From: Xenoacremonium recifei
Taxonomy: Eukaryota > Ascomycota > Sordariomycetes > Hypocreales > Nectriaceae
Length of the DNA stretch: 64,000 bases
Direction: 5' to 3'
Assembly (NCBI GenBank): GCA_012184525.1
Contig: WOFQ01000036.1
Span: 298,156-362,155, forward strand
This document shows positions 46,271 through 60,019 of this stretch, piece after piece. The position numbers were made by a program, and so were the translations under genes. The notes under the pieces were generated by a model that worked only from the letters and a program-made list of their open reading frames with translations, was not told where the DNA came from and did no database searches. How positions within the stretch are numbered: position 1 is the stretch's first letter; every line of letters starts with the position of its first letter.

Positions 46271-47236
46271 TAGGGGCTTGGGTTCGTTATAGATGGAGGA
46301 TTTGGGATGTATAGGGGGTTGGTTTTTGGAGTTCGGGGTGGCTCACTTGCTCTTGAGGCGCGCTTAGACGATACCATGTACATTCATATTGATATATTTG
46401 ATGTTGCTCAATATCTCGGGACGTTGATCTCGTCCACGATACCATCGTTACCTTAGCTCTAGCACAAACTCGACATCATTACCACCATAACACCGTCCTA
46501 ACATGACCAAATACACGAACCGAAAGCTCACAACACGCACGCATCGTCATAAACATAAAAAGTATAACAAGTCTCAATTCACAAAACTCAAGCATTCATC
46601 TCGTCATGTGGCCATCGCCAATCCTGCTGTCTCGCATCGAAACGAATGCCACCATCAAAGCTATCTCCCAGCCCAGCTCCGCAGGGAATCAAGACATCGA
46701 AGAAAGAAGTAAAGAAAACCCGAGCTCCACGCGCGCGCGCGTCCGCCATGTCCCCGATTTTTGCGACGGACGGAGAAGTCCCCTCTCCTTATGGTACAGA
46801 CCGTAGTTGGGAAACAAACAGGGTTTGAAAAAAAGACAAATAGCGAAAGGTAACTGTTAAAGCCATGATGAAAATGGCGTCTCCCCTGTCCAAGCACCAC
46901 GATTTGGGTTGTTGGAGGGATGAGAGCCGAACAAAGATGAAAAGAAAACCGAGGTGGATATGAACGGTAAAAACGAAGGTGACTGTTGACTCGCATTGCC
47001 GGTTCTGTCAAAGAAAAACGAGAGATAGAATCCGCTCAAAAGGCAAATAAACTAAAACTCCATTACGCCTCTGCCTTTTCACCTGTGGCAAGGGATATAT
47101 AGACGTTGACTTGAAGTAGGAGGGTTGAGGGAGTCGTGGGAAGTTCTTTTGCGAAGTATTATCCCACCGGCGGAAGTAGGAATCATTAGGTCGGACGGAG
47201 GCATCAACGACCGCGTATTAAGGGGCCGAATGTTGA
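46271..47236. other. Convergent 3' region with a CG dinucleotide palindrome
   Basis: 3' UTRs of SMC5 and the kelch gene. A 14-base perfect palindrome ACGCGCGCGCGCGT at 46729-46742 is alternating purine/pyrimidine, a potential Z-DNA stretch. No gene seen. Confidence 0.5.
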
Positions 47237-50200
47237 TTAGTGGTGAGACCCTGTTTCGCTCTCCTCCGAGTCGAGTCTCTTCCGCCAGTCGGCGAGACTC
47301 TCACTCAGTCCCATAGCAGTAGGGGTATCGTCGTCCTTCTTGCCCGCAGTTTCAAAATCGAAGTTGGTGCTTAGTCGATAATTTTTGTTCGTGGCCTCCC
47401 AGTGGCTCCTCAGGGTCTCGAGCTCGTTGGCAAGGTTGTCCAAGGCAGCGCTGTTTCGAGCGTCCATGTTGCCACTATTGCCCCCGTAGATACTTTCGCC
47501 CTCAGAGCTCTCGTTTCGGGCGTGGCCCAAAGCAAGACCATTCGCAGTAGCTTGCATCTCTGAGTTCATGCTGGGAACTTGGCGACTGCGGCGGCGGTAG
47601 TTGTCCACTGAGTGCTCAACCTGATCCAGGAGGAGTGCAACCTTCTGCTCCGCATCAGTTGCGCGTTGCTCGAGAAGCAGATTCTCAGACTGCAACTGGT
47701 CGAGGTCTTTGCGAGTAAGGTCGAGGTTTTCCATGGCCTGGCTGTTGTTCTTGACAGCCTGGTCACGCTCTAGCCTGCTCTTCTGGAGCTCGACACGCAA
47801 GGTCTCGAGATCCTTCTCCATCTGAATTCTCGAAGACTGTAGCTCGGAGTTCAGGTTGGTGATCTTTGATTGAAGAGCGACGCGCTCATGCTCAAAGTTA
47901 GCGGAGGCGGTGGACTTCTCGCTATCCGCCTGCATGCGATCCTCAAGTTGCTCAATCTCCGACCTAAGACGTCCGTTCTCTGTCTTGTACCGGGTCAGCT
48001 GCTCCTTAAGCTGCTTCAGCATCTTCTCCGTCCCCTTGACGTAGTGCACGGCTGACTGGTAATCGCTCTCAAGTTGTGTGAGCTTTTCACGGTAGGCGGT
48101 TTCGGACTCCTGTGCTTGAATGGCAAATGTTTGCTTCGTCTCTTCGTGAGCAGCATTGGCGCTTGCAAGTTGAGCCTCCAGGTCCCGGGCACGAATCAAG
48201 TCAGGTGAGTTGATGCGAGGACTCGAGAGTCCACGAGCTCGAATCGCCCCCGTAGGACTGATGCCTCGTTCACTCAGGATATCCTTCAAAGCGTTGTGCT
48301 GCACAGTCATAGCATTGGTTTCGAGCTGTTGTGCGGCCAGCCTGTTCTTGAGATCGGTATTTGTGGCCTGCAGACTCTGAGTGTCTCTGAGAGCGGACTG
48401 AAGCTGTCTGCGAATGCTAACGCCCTCTCGGCTCGACTGCTCTTGGTATTGCTCCAGACCAGCAATGCGCTCTTCCGCGCTGCGGAGTTTGTCAGCTGCA
48501 ACATCAGCTTCTTGCTGATACTTCTTCACGAGGACAGTGGAGGCCGCAATTTGCTCCTGCAGCGCTGCGATGCGCTCGTTGTCTGCTTGCGCGCTGTCTG
48601 GGATGTCTCTCGTCGAAATCTTGTCCAGTCCAGCGAGGACGGCTTGACGGTGTGTACGAGCTTCGGTGGCATGCTTTTCAGCAAGCTCCTCAGCGTCACG
48701 CAAGCGCTGGGTAGCTGCTACCAACTCGGCCGCCATAGCCTCTTGTTCATACTTGAGCTTGTTGAGTTGCGACTCTGCCTTCTCCCTGTGAGCTCGTTCC
48801 TCGGCAAGTTTCGACTCCAGAAGTGTCTTGGCATCCTCTGTCGAGACGATTGCGGCCCTGAGTGACTCGAAGGTATCCGTGTGTTGCTTCGTACTGCCGA
48901 CGGCCTCTTCATATCTGCTTCCAAGGGACGTATGCTCCAGTCTTAGAAGTTCTAAAGCGGCAGTAGCTTCAGCAGCGGTGACAGAATGCTCGCGAGCTTC
49001 CCTTTGGGTTGAATGAAGCTCTGCCTTGAGACGCTCGACTTCGGTGGATGTCTGCTGCTTGTAGTTCTCCAGGTCGGTCATTCGCCTCTGCGCGGCATTG
49101 GTGGTATCGTCCGCCAGCTGGCGAGCCCTCTTTTCGGCTTCGAGCTCAGCCTTCATCGAATCGAGTCGTGCTTGAAGGTCCTTTTGCAGGTGCAAAGAAG
49201 AAGCAAGTTTCCTGCTTATATCGCCAGATCTCGCAGCAGAGTCGTCGCCTTCGATATCGAGCTGCGGCGTGCTGGAAGTGCTTCCGCCCATGTGCGCTGC
49301 CAGCTTAGCTTTGGCATACACTGCCTCTTGAACAGCGGCGTCACGTTGCTTTTCTGCTTCAGCAATTTGTTTCGCAGCAAGGACGGCCTGCTTGTCGACC
49401 GAGTTTTGAACGTTGGCCAGTTCCGTCCTCATGGCCAGTAAGGCCTCGATCAGGGGTCTATCCTCGTCATCGAACGTCTCAGTCGCCTTACTATCAAGAG
49501 CAGGGCTCCAGCTAGCGTTGGGGATGTAACCAGATTTTCGGGCAAGCTCCAGTTCCGAGGCATACCAGGCATTTCGGTTGCGTGCTGAGTCGAGCTCCTT
49601 CAAGAGGGCAACAGTCTGTGAGTTTCTACCAGAAGACCTCCTCGAAAGGGGATTGCTCGGTTGTCGGGTAGGCGGAGGGGGGGACGCTGGCCTCGCTGGG
49701 GGGGCCATCTTGGGAGCTGGTTCTGCAGAATTGTCCACCGAACCGCCAGATCGGGATGGTCGTGTCGGCCTGCTCTTGGGCGCTTCACCATTGACCATTT
49801 CTTGTCGAGACCCTGATCTGGCTGCTTGCTGCGTAGGTGTCCTTCTGCCATTGGTTACGACGGGACTCTCTGTCTCGGCAATGATTTCCCGTGTGATGGG
49901 AGACGAGTTGGAACCGACTTTGGGGGAACCATTCGTGACACCTCGCTCGGAAGACTGATCACGGACCCGACCCAAAGTTGCCGTGTCGACGGTTGGTTTG
50001 GCAGGCATAGGACCTCGAGGGGGCGGACCTACAGGTGGGGTGTTCGTCGCAACCCTTGGACCCTTCATCGCAGGGTCCTGGACGGGAGCTGCGTTCGGGG
50101 GAGATCTGTGTCCGTTGGGAGGTGCGGAAGGACCGCCGACTATCATCTTCCTCGCATCTGGCGGCCCTGTTGACCCATCACGCGAAGATATTTGTCGAGT

Positions 50201-51798
50201 AGCCCCCGTCGCTTCGCCTCCACTGGGCCTCCGTCCCTGGGGTGCGTTTCGTGGTGCTTGGTTGTCGGTTGGATAGCGAATCTTAGACGTATCCAAGACA
50301 TAGAGTATTCCCAGATCATTCACGGTCGTAGAAGCCGTGCTAGGCTCTCCACCAAGAACGACGATAGACTTCCCCACCGTGGTCATGCTGTGACCGGAAC
50401 GAGGTGAGGGGGACGGGCCCATGTTCTGAAACGTGTACCACCGGCGAGATGAGATCCTGAACGCTGCGAGATCTCCCAGATCGGTACCCTCCTCGGTTCG
50501 TCCTCCGAAGACGTACATCACATCGTCGACTAGCGCAGCAGCATGCCCTTCTCGGGGGGCTGGGATGTAGCCGATGCAGTCCAATTGGCTCCATTTGTTG
50601 GTGACGGGGTCGTAACACCAGACATCGTTGAACCATTGGAAACCATTTGTTCCACCAAATCTGTCAGTTGGTCAGCATCCGCGGGTATGCAAGCTTAGTG
50701 AGGTAGTACGAACAGGTACATCTTGTCGTTGTATGTGACCATTGTGTGGTTTGTGCGGGCGGCTGGGATCTTGGCACTGGCGTCCGCGGATGATATCAGT
50801 ATTTCCCACCGATTGTTGGGCATCTGAAGCTGGTTCAGGTCGAATGCGGAGAGATCGTTCATGAAGAAGCCTTCAACCTGACCACCGAAGATGAAGATCT
50901 TGGAACCCAGGATGTTGAGTGAGTGCCCATAACGGCCTGATGGCCGAGGACCCGCAGGCAGAGCGCGAGACCATTGCCTCGTTGCTGAGCTGGGTTAGCG
51001 ATTGATATTCCACAGCGAAGTGAAATACTCACAGGTATTCAACAGGTACAGCGTCTCGTCCAGAACATCTGAATCGTCGATCTTGGTGTCGCCACCGTAG
51101 ACAATGAAAGCATTGCCAACCAGCAAACTCGAATGACCAACGCGGGGACCAGGACCTTCGGACGTAGTCGCGAGGGGGTAACACGCCATGTTTCCTCCAG
51201 CCTCAATCATCCACAGGTCGCCTTTGACGGTCGAACTATTAATCAAACCGCCCATCATGTAGACGTCTCCTTCCTTAGAGGACACTGAATTGACGGCGGC
51301 GCCATAGCGGGGGAATGGGCTCGGATGCGACGAGGTGTAGGTAAAGCGACGCTGTGACCAAGGATATAGCGATGAATTCGGCGGTGCTTGATTCATCTGT
51401 GGAGGTGCGGCGGCGTTTCGGAACTTTGAAGTAAAGGTTAGATAACTTTCATCGCATTGTATGGAGGCGCTGAGAAATGCTTCTTGGACCATCGTGCTGT
51501 GCGGCAGTCGACTTACAGGAAGATCGCTCTGAGGGGGAGTGGAGGTGGCCGGGACAGTTTGGTCAACGCTTCCTCCACGGCGGCCATGAGGCTGATCAGG
51601 ACTTCCGGTGAGGCTACCATCGTTGTCGAGAGAGTTCAGACTGCCAGTCGGGGTTGCGCGGTGTTGCAGGCCGCTCTTCTCGTTGATGCGGGCACTCGAG
51701 CTCTGGATGGAGCCCTGAGAGCCTTGCGAGCCAGAGGCTCCATCGCGACCGCCCAGGGCTCGTTCTTGATGCTTCTTGGACTTGAAGAGAAACGCCAT
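47237..51798 (-). CDS. teaA: Kelch-repeat, coiled-coil cell-end marker (TeaA/Tea1 type)
   Basis: Marks growth sites and links microtubule ends to polarised growth. Four exons (51798-51517, 51423-51033, 50984-50714, 50660-47237) give 1455 residues, near A. nidulans TeaA as I recall it. Splice sites: gtaagt/AAG (93-nt intron, stop-free), gtgagt/CAG, gttcgt/CAG. After a Ser/Gly-rich start, LYPWSQRR and repeated GG motifs (MMGGLINSSTV, VYGGDTKIDD, FGGQVEGFF, LFGGTNGFQWF, VFGGRTEEG, VLGGEPSTA) form a kelch beta-propeller at about 130-440. A Pro/Ser/Arg-rich linker is next, and then long coiled coils (about 680-1400) rich in Glu, Gln and Lys. It diverges from KOG1 across a 3.7-kb spacer. Confidence 0.88.
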
Positions 51799-54700
51799 TG
51801 TTGGTCAAGAAGCAACCGCACGCCGGCGGGGAGATTGAAGATGAAGCGACTCTATGGTCCGGCGAAGCGACGCGATCGTCAAACGCTCGCGAGTTGTGTG
51901 ACGGTCGTCTTCGAACGCGAGGAAACGTCGTGGTGGTGCTGGGGTGAAGCCGCCAGGATGTCGTAGGGGGTCTGCTCAATCAGGGCAGCAATTCTGGGCG
52001 CACGCTCGCAGGAACGAGGGAAGGGCAGTTTCGAGTGTCGAGATGGCTGGGCGAGCATCGGAGGACGCGCTAAAGGATCGTGAACGAGGGTTTTTCGATG
52101 TGGTTCAACCTCTCGATTTTTTTTGACCCAGCAGGCTCGAGGGCGGGAGAGGGGGTTGGTGAGGGTGCGCTCCAACACACGCCGTCGCGGAATGCCTGAG
52201 ACGGTGCTGCTCCCAGTCAGTGTCTAAGTCTAGTCGCCGAGGGTCGACACGGTCCTGAGATCCGAACGCTCAGGGCCGGCGAGATGAAAGAGCGGCTGCA
52301 GCGATGCCACGAGAAGCAGCCCGACAGTTGTTGAAGGGGCGAAGGTATGGTGGTGATGATGAGACGGCAAAGGGTTGGGCGTTAGAAGCCAGCCCGGACG
52401 ATATGGGGAGGTTTGGACGCTGCTCCTTCCCGCCCGCGTGCTGAGCGACGGCTGATGGGCATGGGCAGGAGCAGCAGCACCAGAAAGACCAGGAGCGAGC
52501 GAGCCCGGCAGGTCGACGCAGCCAATCAGCAGCGGCGCAGCGTGGGACTGGAGTCGCTGGGCGACATTTTTAGGGGTTGCAGTTGCGCTACAGTGCCGCT
52601 GTGCAGTAGGCAGGGGGGATCGGCTGTGGGGACGTGCTGCTGTGACGAGGTACCTGACCGTTACACGTCGATCGCAGCAGGGCAGTCAGCCGCAGAAGTC
52701 ACTGGGGAGTATCCTGCAGGGGCTTGCGACGCCATGGCGCCGGAAATCAAGGGGCAGGAGGCACTTTCATCCACAGGGGGGGGAGAGAGGGCAACATTCT
52801 TTGACGGCTAGAACAAACGACGACTTTTCCATCAGCAACGGCGATGCAACCTCTATCACAAGGCCTGGTCCTAGCCGCTGCGTGATGCCTCGACTGGATC
52901 TCGAACGCATCTTGCGCCCGTACGATCCGCCTGATCACCGTGAATAGACTCCGATAGCCTCTGGCTAGATCGCCATGAGCGGTTGAGCATGGCCAGAAAG
53001 AGACAATGGCTTCTTCAAGGTTTCCTCCACCGAGCCCCCATCGAGCGTTAGTCGGCAGCCAAACGGTGCTTATCCAGCAACGGGGCTGTCGGGTCGGTCC
53101 TCTGAGGATTCGGGACCAACTTCCACGGACAGGCTTTGCTTGGGGGCATCGTTATGGAGCGTCCGAAGAGGGCGGAGCACATGTGCGCCTGTCATTCGTG
53201 ACGAGACGAAGACGAGGGGATCGCACAATCGCTTATGGTGGCATCCGGGCCGGCTCAATGGCAGCAGCGCACCAAAACATGATACGTGCCTCGTCGCGCT
53301 CGTCAAAACCTGTCTTATCACACCCGGGTTACAGGCTCCCGGGAAACCACAAACCGTCTGGATGGCATGAATGACACCAGACGAGGCGATGGGTTCAGAC
53401 GTCATTGTTTTTCCGGACACGAGACGGCCAGCATCTGGAATTCAGCCACTGCCAATCGCAATCAATGCGTCGCTACCGGACATTGGACGTTATTCCCCCC
53501 AACGCATGTCAACGCCTGCTTGTCGACTGGCTCGTTTCATGTTTCCTTCTAACGGGCAGAAGGCGTGGCACAGACAACTATAACTGCCCGCCGCTGGGGT
53601 CGATGGAGCCCTATGAAGGATGCGAAGATCCACCTGCAAGGAGAGGAGAGGACTCGAGGCTCACCAGCTGAACTCGGCCTTCTCAAGTTTGCTTCCAGAA
53701 GGTCAGGTGGCGAGGCTTTGGACAAATCCAGACAGGGGCCGTCGACTATGTATAATGGCTATCCGAAACTCTGGGAGACAGATCGGTCGGCTCCCTGCCG
53801 CATCTTGTTGTTGTTGTTGTTAATAAAAATCCGTCCCCTGGCAGCAGCGGGTGGCCCCGGCTTTCGATCCAATATCAAAAAGCGAGGCGGAGCTGGGATA
53901 CCCCTTCAGCCGCTGGGCGGGTGCGGATGGACAACCACGCGACAACGGCTGCAGTGCAAGGCCTCAATGAGCAACCGTCGAGAGGCATGTCGCAAAGCCG
54001 GCAAAACAATTCTGATTCATATCGCGCACGCGTACGGGGTCCAGAGTCTGGGGGACAGATCTCAAAAGGGGTCCGGATGCTCTGCCGCTAGCCGCTGATC
54101 TTCAGAACGACAGGTTCATGTAGGCGCCCGAGAGGTAGCACAAGTGCACGTTTTGGCACCGCCACAGCATGATTTTGATGCTTGTTGCGAGAGACACTGG
54201 GAGGGGCCCGTCCCTTGCTTGCGGCGCGCATATGGAGGAGCTCGTAAACGGGGGACACGTATATATAGCATGACATGGCCATCCCGTCAGCCAGTTGGTC
54301 CAAGGCCTCGCATTCGTTTCTCAATGGCCGCGCAAAATCGATTCGTCGTCGCTTTCCAGTGCCATCCCGACTCCCGAAGCCACCTCGTCATGGTCGCAAC
54401 GGTACCTTGGCCATTGTGAATTGCTTCTCAAAAAGCAATGCACGTGCACGATCACGGGATGCGCGCGACGGCGCCCGAAGAGGCCTAGCCCGCTGTGGCT
54501 TGTGGCTTGTGGTTTGTCCGCCAACGGAAGACGGGACCCGCCCGAAGCATGTGCGCAGCGGCCGTGTCACGGTCCAGTCGTTGGCGCTCCAGCTGTCAGC
54601 ATCGGATAGGCGCACTACTCCGTAAGTCGGTCAGAAATTCCAGCCGATCGGGGTCCAGCGATCAGGTCGCACGAAGACGCAGGCGGAATTCAGGTCAGCG

Positions 54701-55465
54701 TGTGTGTACTTTGCCTTATTACGCAGTACGGAGTACGGGGCACGGAGGAGACAGAGAGACACCGTCAGCCAGCACACCCAGTCGGGTCTCATAGGGACGG
54801 ACGGCCAGGCCAGGCTGATATCAGCCCCAGCGGAGATACCGCTTGTCATGGAATCCAAGCGTAATGCGGCCTTGACTTGCATGTGCTGTTGTTGGCTGGC
54901 CTCACCTCAGGCGGTAGGCGTGACCGTCTTTTGCCGGCCCTACTTGCCTCACTATCTCTGCGATGGACGGCACCTTCCTCCTCTCCATGTAATTTCTACC
55001 TCTAGCATCTATTCCTCCCCGAGCTGCTCCACCTGCGCTTGCGGAAGGAGCCTCCACCGGAAACCCATCTACCTTAGCCTCGACCTCGAAGGCGCCTCGA
55101 GTCTCTGCAATTCCTCCACACCTCACCCACGAGCTTCCCAGCCACGGCTGCTTTGTCTGCTATTGATACCCCCCCATCATTCACCAGCGACTCCGGCTTC
55201 TTCGAGAGCCCCTCGGAAGATGTTCGTCTAAAGTCGGCGAGACCGTCGCCGCCGTCTCGACTCAAACTAAACGTCATCTCTCTTCCTCGCTTTGTGTGCA
55301 TCCTCGTTTCCTGCTTCTCAACCACCACGCCTCGACGACCCCGGCACATCGCGAGATCCTCGACGCCGCCATCAAAACGCGTTGCGCGACCATCTTATAA
55401 AGACTCTGAGCTCTGCCATCTCCTTGAAGCTCTAGCAAGCAGTCTCCCGTCGCAACCCCGCCGTC
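51799..55465. other. 3.7-kb divergent spacer between teaA and kog1
   Basis: Largest spacer in the window. It should hold both promoters and a long C/T-rich kog1 leader (about 55000-55450). No exon or RNA gene could be supported; the many short frames show no motif. Confidence 0.5.
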
Positions 55466-58400
55466 ATGGCGCCCAGACCCGACCTGAATGGCACATCCGC
55501 GCCGGTTGGGAGCACAAACGGGGACGGCCCGCGGAGGCGGCCGGCTGTCAACGGGCATCGTGCACACAACGGCTCAAGCAACAGCGATGATGACCAACGG
55601 CCCTCGAGCGCGCCGGGACGCCGCAATGGGAACCGCATCCGCGAGACGCGGGACGACTTGGACTCGAGACCCTGGCGGCCGGCTAAGCCCCTGCTGCTGC
55701 GATCGAGGAGCGAGTATGCGCATCGAGACTACGACGACCACCACCACCACGACGTTTATGATGACGATTACCCGGGATGGGGCGCCAGACACGGTTTTGA
55801 AGACCATTACCAGTCCGAGGACATCATCTCCCACCTAGCTAACGTAAGTTTTCTCTTTCCTCCGAGCTGTGCTCTTCGTGCCTCGGATTGCCGAGCTCAG
55901 CATTTCCAATGCCCCCTCTTTACAAAGTCAATTGCCGAACCTTTTGTTGGGAAGTTGCCTTTCCGTTGGCCGCGGTCTTCGGTTTGGCGGCTCCCGGCTC
56001 ATGGCGAATAAACCCTAAAGATCTCTGCATCGTCTTTCATTCGCTTCGTTGGGCACACCCCCGAAAGGCTGCGGATCTTTTCCATCAATTGGCCGTTAAT
56101 CACATGAGCTGCCGTGGCTGACTCCTGCGTTTAGAACTGGTACATGTATTACACGGACAAACGGCACGAGACCACCGGCAAACCGAGACCGCTAGAGTAC
56201 GACCTGCAGGATTGGCGACAACGAGATCGGCTCAAGACAGTATCCGCGGCACTTGCTGTGTGCTTGAATATTGGAGTTGAACCACCAGACCAGCTCAAGA
56301 CCAATCCAGGCGCAAAGCTCGAGGCCTGGACGGACCCAACCTTACCCCCGATCCAGAAAGCGTTGGAGAACATCGGGAAAGCCTTACAGGCTCAATACGA
56401 AACCCTGGCGATCCGTGCGCGGTATAAGCAGTATCTCGATCCGTCAGTGGAGGAAACCAAGAAGTTTTGCATCTCTCTGCGTCGAAATGCCAAAGATGAG
56501 CGCGTATTGCTACACTACAATGGCCATGGCGTCCCCAAACCCACGGCATCTGGGGAAATTTGGGTTTTTAATAAGAACTACACCCAGTACATCCCAGTGT
56601 CTCTTTACGATCTTCAGCACTGGTTGCAGGCTCCGACCATCTTCGTCTGGGACTGCTCCGAAGCCGGCAACATCTTGAACAACTACCATCGATTTATCGA
56701 CAAGCACGAAGAGGAGGAGGAAGACCAAGCTGATCGGGATCCCAACTACCGCAAGATCAGCTTCCGTCCTTATATCCATCTTGCAGCTTGTGCTTGGAAG
56801 GAGAACCTCCCTACCAACCCGCTTTTGCCTGCTGATCTCTTCACGGCGTGCCTCACGACGCCTATTGAGATGGCGCTGTGGTTCTTTGTTCTCCAGAATC
56901 CGTTAAAGACAAGCCTCACTCCTGAGCGAGCCAAAAAGCTGCCGGGTCGACTTCAAGAGAGACGGACCCCGCTGGGCGAGCTGAACTGGATCTTCACTGC
57001 TATTACGGATAGCATTGCGTGGACGACACTACCGCGAGAACTTTTCCGGAAATATTTCCGTCAAGACCTCATGGTGGCGGCGTTGTTCCGCAATTTCTTA
57101 TTGGCACAAAGAGTTATGGTGGTTTATGGCTGCCACCCGCAGTCCTATCCTCCCCTGCCTGATACCCACCAACATCCTCTGTGGGAGACTTGGGATTTGG
57201 CTGTGGACATGGCTCTTGCTCAGCTGCCTATGCTTGAGAAGAAGGAGACAGAAGGATTCGATTACGAATACGTCAACTCGACGTTCTTTACTGAACAGCT
57301 GACGGCTTTTGATGTCTACCTCACTAGGGGTGATGCTATGTCGCAAAAGTCACCTGATCAACTACCCGTTGTTCTTCAAGTGCTTCTGAGTCAGCAACAT
57401 CGTGTTCGAGCGCTCATCCTTCTGGGCCGGTTCCTCGACCTCGGCCCGTGGTCGGTTCAACTGGCTTTAAGTATAGGAATCTTCCCTTACGTTCTCAAGC
57501 TGCTCCAGTCAGCTGCAGCGGAGCTGAAACCAGTCATGGTTTTCATTTGGGCCAGGCTGATTGCTGTTGATCTGTCCTGCCAGCAGGATTTGATCAAGGA
57601 CAGTGGTTACAGCTACTTTGCCCAGATCCTTAAGCCATCAGAAGGCCTGCCTGTGGTCGATAGCGACGAGCACAAGGCCATGTGTGCCTTCATCCTTGCT
57701 ATGCTCTGTAAGGAGTATAAGAATGGACAGATGGTGTGCAACCAGACCGACATCATGTCGTATTGCCTAGTACACATCCAGAATGATGAGAACCCTCTCT
57801 TGCGCCAATGGGCGTGTCTATGCATCAGCCAGCTCTGGCAAGACCTGCCGGAAGCCAAGTGGCGTGGCATTCGAGAGAACGCCTATGTCAAGTTGTCTTA
57901 TTTGGCTAGAGACCCCTGCTGCGAAGTCCGAGCTGCCATGCTGTACGCGATGACAACGTTCATCGGAATTCCAGACCTCACCGATGAGGTTGCCCGTATC
58001 GAGGAGTCGATTGCATGGACAATCTTGGATATGGCAAATGATGGCAGCCCTATGGTTCGCAAGGAATTCCTTTTCTTCTTGTCGCACTTCGTTGTTCGCT
58101 TCGAACCGAAGTTCCTTGTTGCCGCTTACGAGCATCTCACCGAAGAAAAGGAATACCTATCATTCCCCCCAACAGACGACGGGCAGGAGCACAAGATGGG
58201 ACTTCATTATGTCAGGCCAGAACATCGCAACAAGGACGGCACGATCAAACTAGATGCACACGGCTTATCGCACAACACTGTTTACATGGCTTGCTGGAAA
58301 GTTTTGCTGGTTCTGAGCGTCGACCCTCATCCCGAGGTTCAGCGTGACGCCTCGACCGCCGTGGATTATGTTCACAACGCCCTTCTCAATTCAAGTGTAG

Positions 58401-60019
58401 GGTCCTCTGCCCAAACGTTGATGACAGAAATTCGAAAGCGTACAAGGAAGGTTGTTGTACACAAGAGCACGCCAAACAACAGCCAGCGAAACAGCATGGT
58501 GTTGCCCAACACTCCACCACTTCCCTCGCCCGGCCTGTTGCGCCGAACCGCAAGTTTGCTATTCCCATCCTTCATTGCCCCTGAAGAGCGGCCAAGACCC
58601 GCAACTCCATCTAGCCCTGGGCTACCAAGGGCGGCTTCCATGAAACTGAACTCAACTCCGACGACAGTTTCACCCGAGCCGCCAAATGATCAGGCTCCTA
58701 CCTCGGCACAGTATCACGTAGCACATGAGCCGCTCTCGGGTGACTTTGAGGAACCAGACCCTCGAGAGATACCCTTCTTGCCTTTGAAGAGCTATTTCTT
58801 GGATTGGTCCATCGAGTACTTCCGAGAGCCACAGATGAGGCCCAGCGAAGCGGATGAACCGGGCAGCACCGAATACAATGAACGACTTTGGCGAAGGTCT
58901 CGCAATGAGAGCATTCTGCGTGAGACTCAGCCTTTGAAACAGTTTGCTGGCAGCCACAAGTGGAACAACCAACTTGGCATTGTGAACAACGGTGCACAGC
59001 CGGCGAAGATGACGTTCCACCAGTTCGAGGACCATCTTGCCGTAGCCGACGATGGCAATACAGTGTTCGTTTGGGACTGGAAGAAGCAGGGCAGGCTGGC
59101 TCGATTCAGCAATGGCAATCCAGAGGGATCTCGAATCAGCGATATGAAGTTCATCAACGAGGATGATCAGGCATTCCTGCTTACCGGATCCTCGGATGGC
59201 GTCATCCGCATCTATCGTGATTACGACTCCGACCAGGAAGTCGAGCTTGCTTCGTCTTGGCGTGCGCTTACGCACATGGTGCCGAGCAACGTCAACTCAG
59301 GCATGGTGTTTGACTGGCAGCAAGTGGCCGGAAGAGTCCTTGTGGCCGGAGATGTACGAGTAATTCGAGTGTGGTACGCGGCCTACGAAACATGCATCAT
59401 GGATATTCCAGCGCGATCGGGGTCCTGCGTCACATCCCTCACGTCGGATCAGATGACGGGCAACATATTTGTGGCTGGATTCGGAGACGGAGCCGTACGA
59501 GTGTTTGACACTCGACACCGACCGCAAGATTCGATGGTGCGCAAATGGAAGGACGACTCGGACCGCCAATGGATCAAGAGTGTGCACATGCAGCGTGGCG
59601 GGCAGCGAGAGCTCCTGAGTGCAAGCCGTAACGGCAAGGTCAAGATCTGGGATATTCGAATGGACAAGCCATTGCATCAGTTCCAGACCACGCGGGACAC
59701 GCTCCGGACAGCGAGCACGCATGAACACCTTCCGGTCTTCGCAGTGTAAGTGACTCCTTCATCCAGGAGAGCTGTTGAGTCATTGCTAACATGTGCCTAC
59801 AGGGGAACTTCGGCCCACACGGTCAAGGTGTTCAATTTGGATGGGAACGAACTCTCGCGTGTCGAGCCCTATTCTAGTTTCCTGGGGCAGAACCGTGGGT
59901 CGCCCATCTCAGCGACTGCGTTCCATCCGCATCGTCCGATTCTGGGATGTGCAGCGCGAGGCGATCACCACATCAACCTCTTTACTTGTGAGAAGTCTGA
60001 GCCTCTAGTCCTAGGTTAG
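55466..60019 (+). CDS. kog1: KOG1/raptor subunit of TORC1
   Basis: Scaffold of TOR complex 1 that recruits substrates and controls growth with nutrients. Exons 55466-55843, 56135-59745 and 59803-60019 give 1401 residues. The N-terminus (126 residues) is Asp/Arg/His-rich. The second exon opens with NWYMYYTDKRHET, the start of the raptor-conserved caspase-like domain, with HYNGHGVPKPTASGE (about 253-267) and VWDCSEAG (about 297-304). A HEAT/armadillo region follows, then WD40 repeats in the C-terminal third (VFVWDWKKQG, VRIYRDYD-like blades). The final small exon (GTSAHTVKVF to EPLVLG) closes the propeller. A 291-nt first intron is long for this window. Confidence 0.95.
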
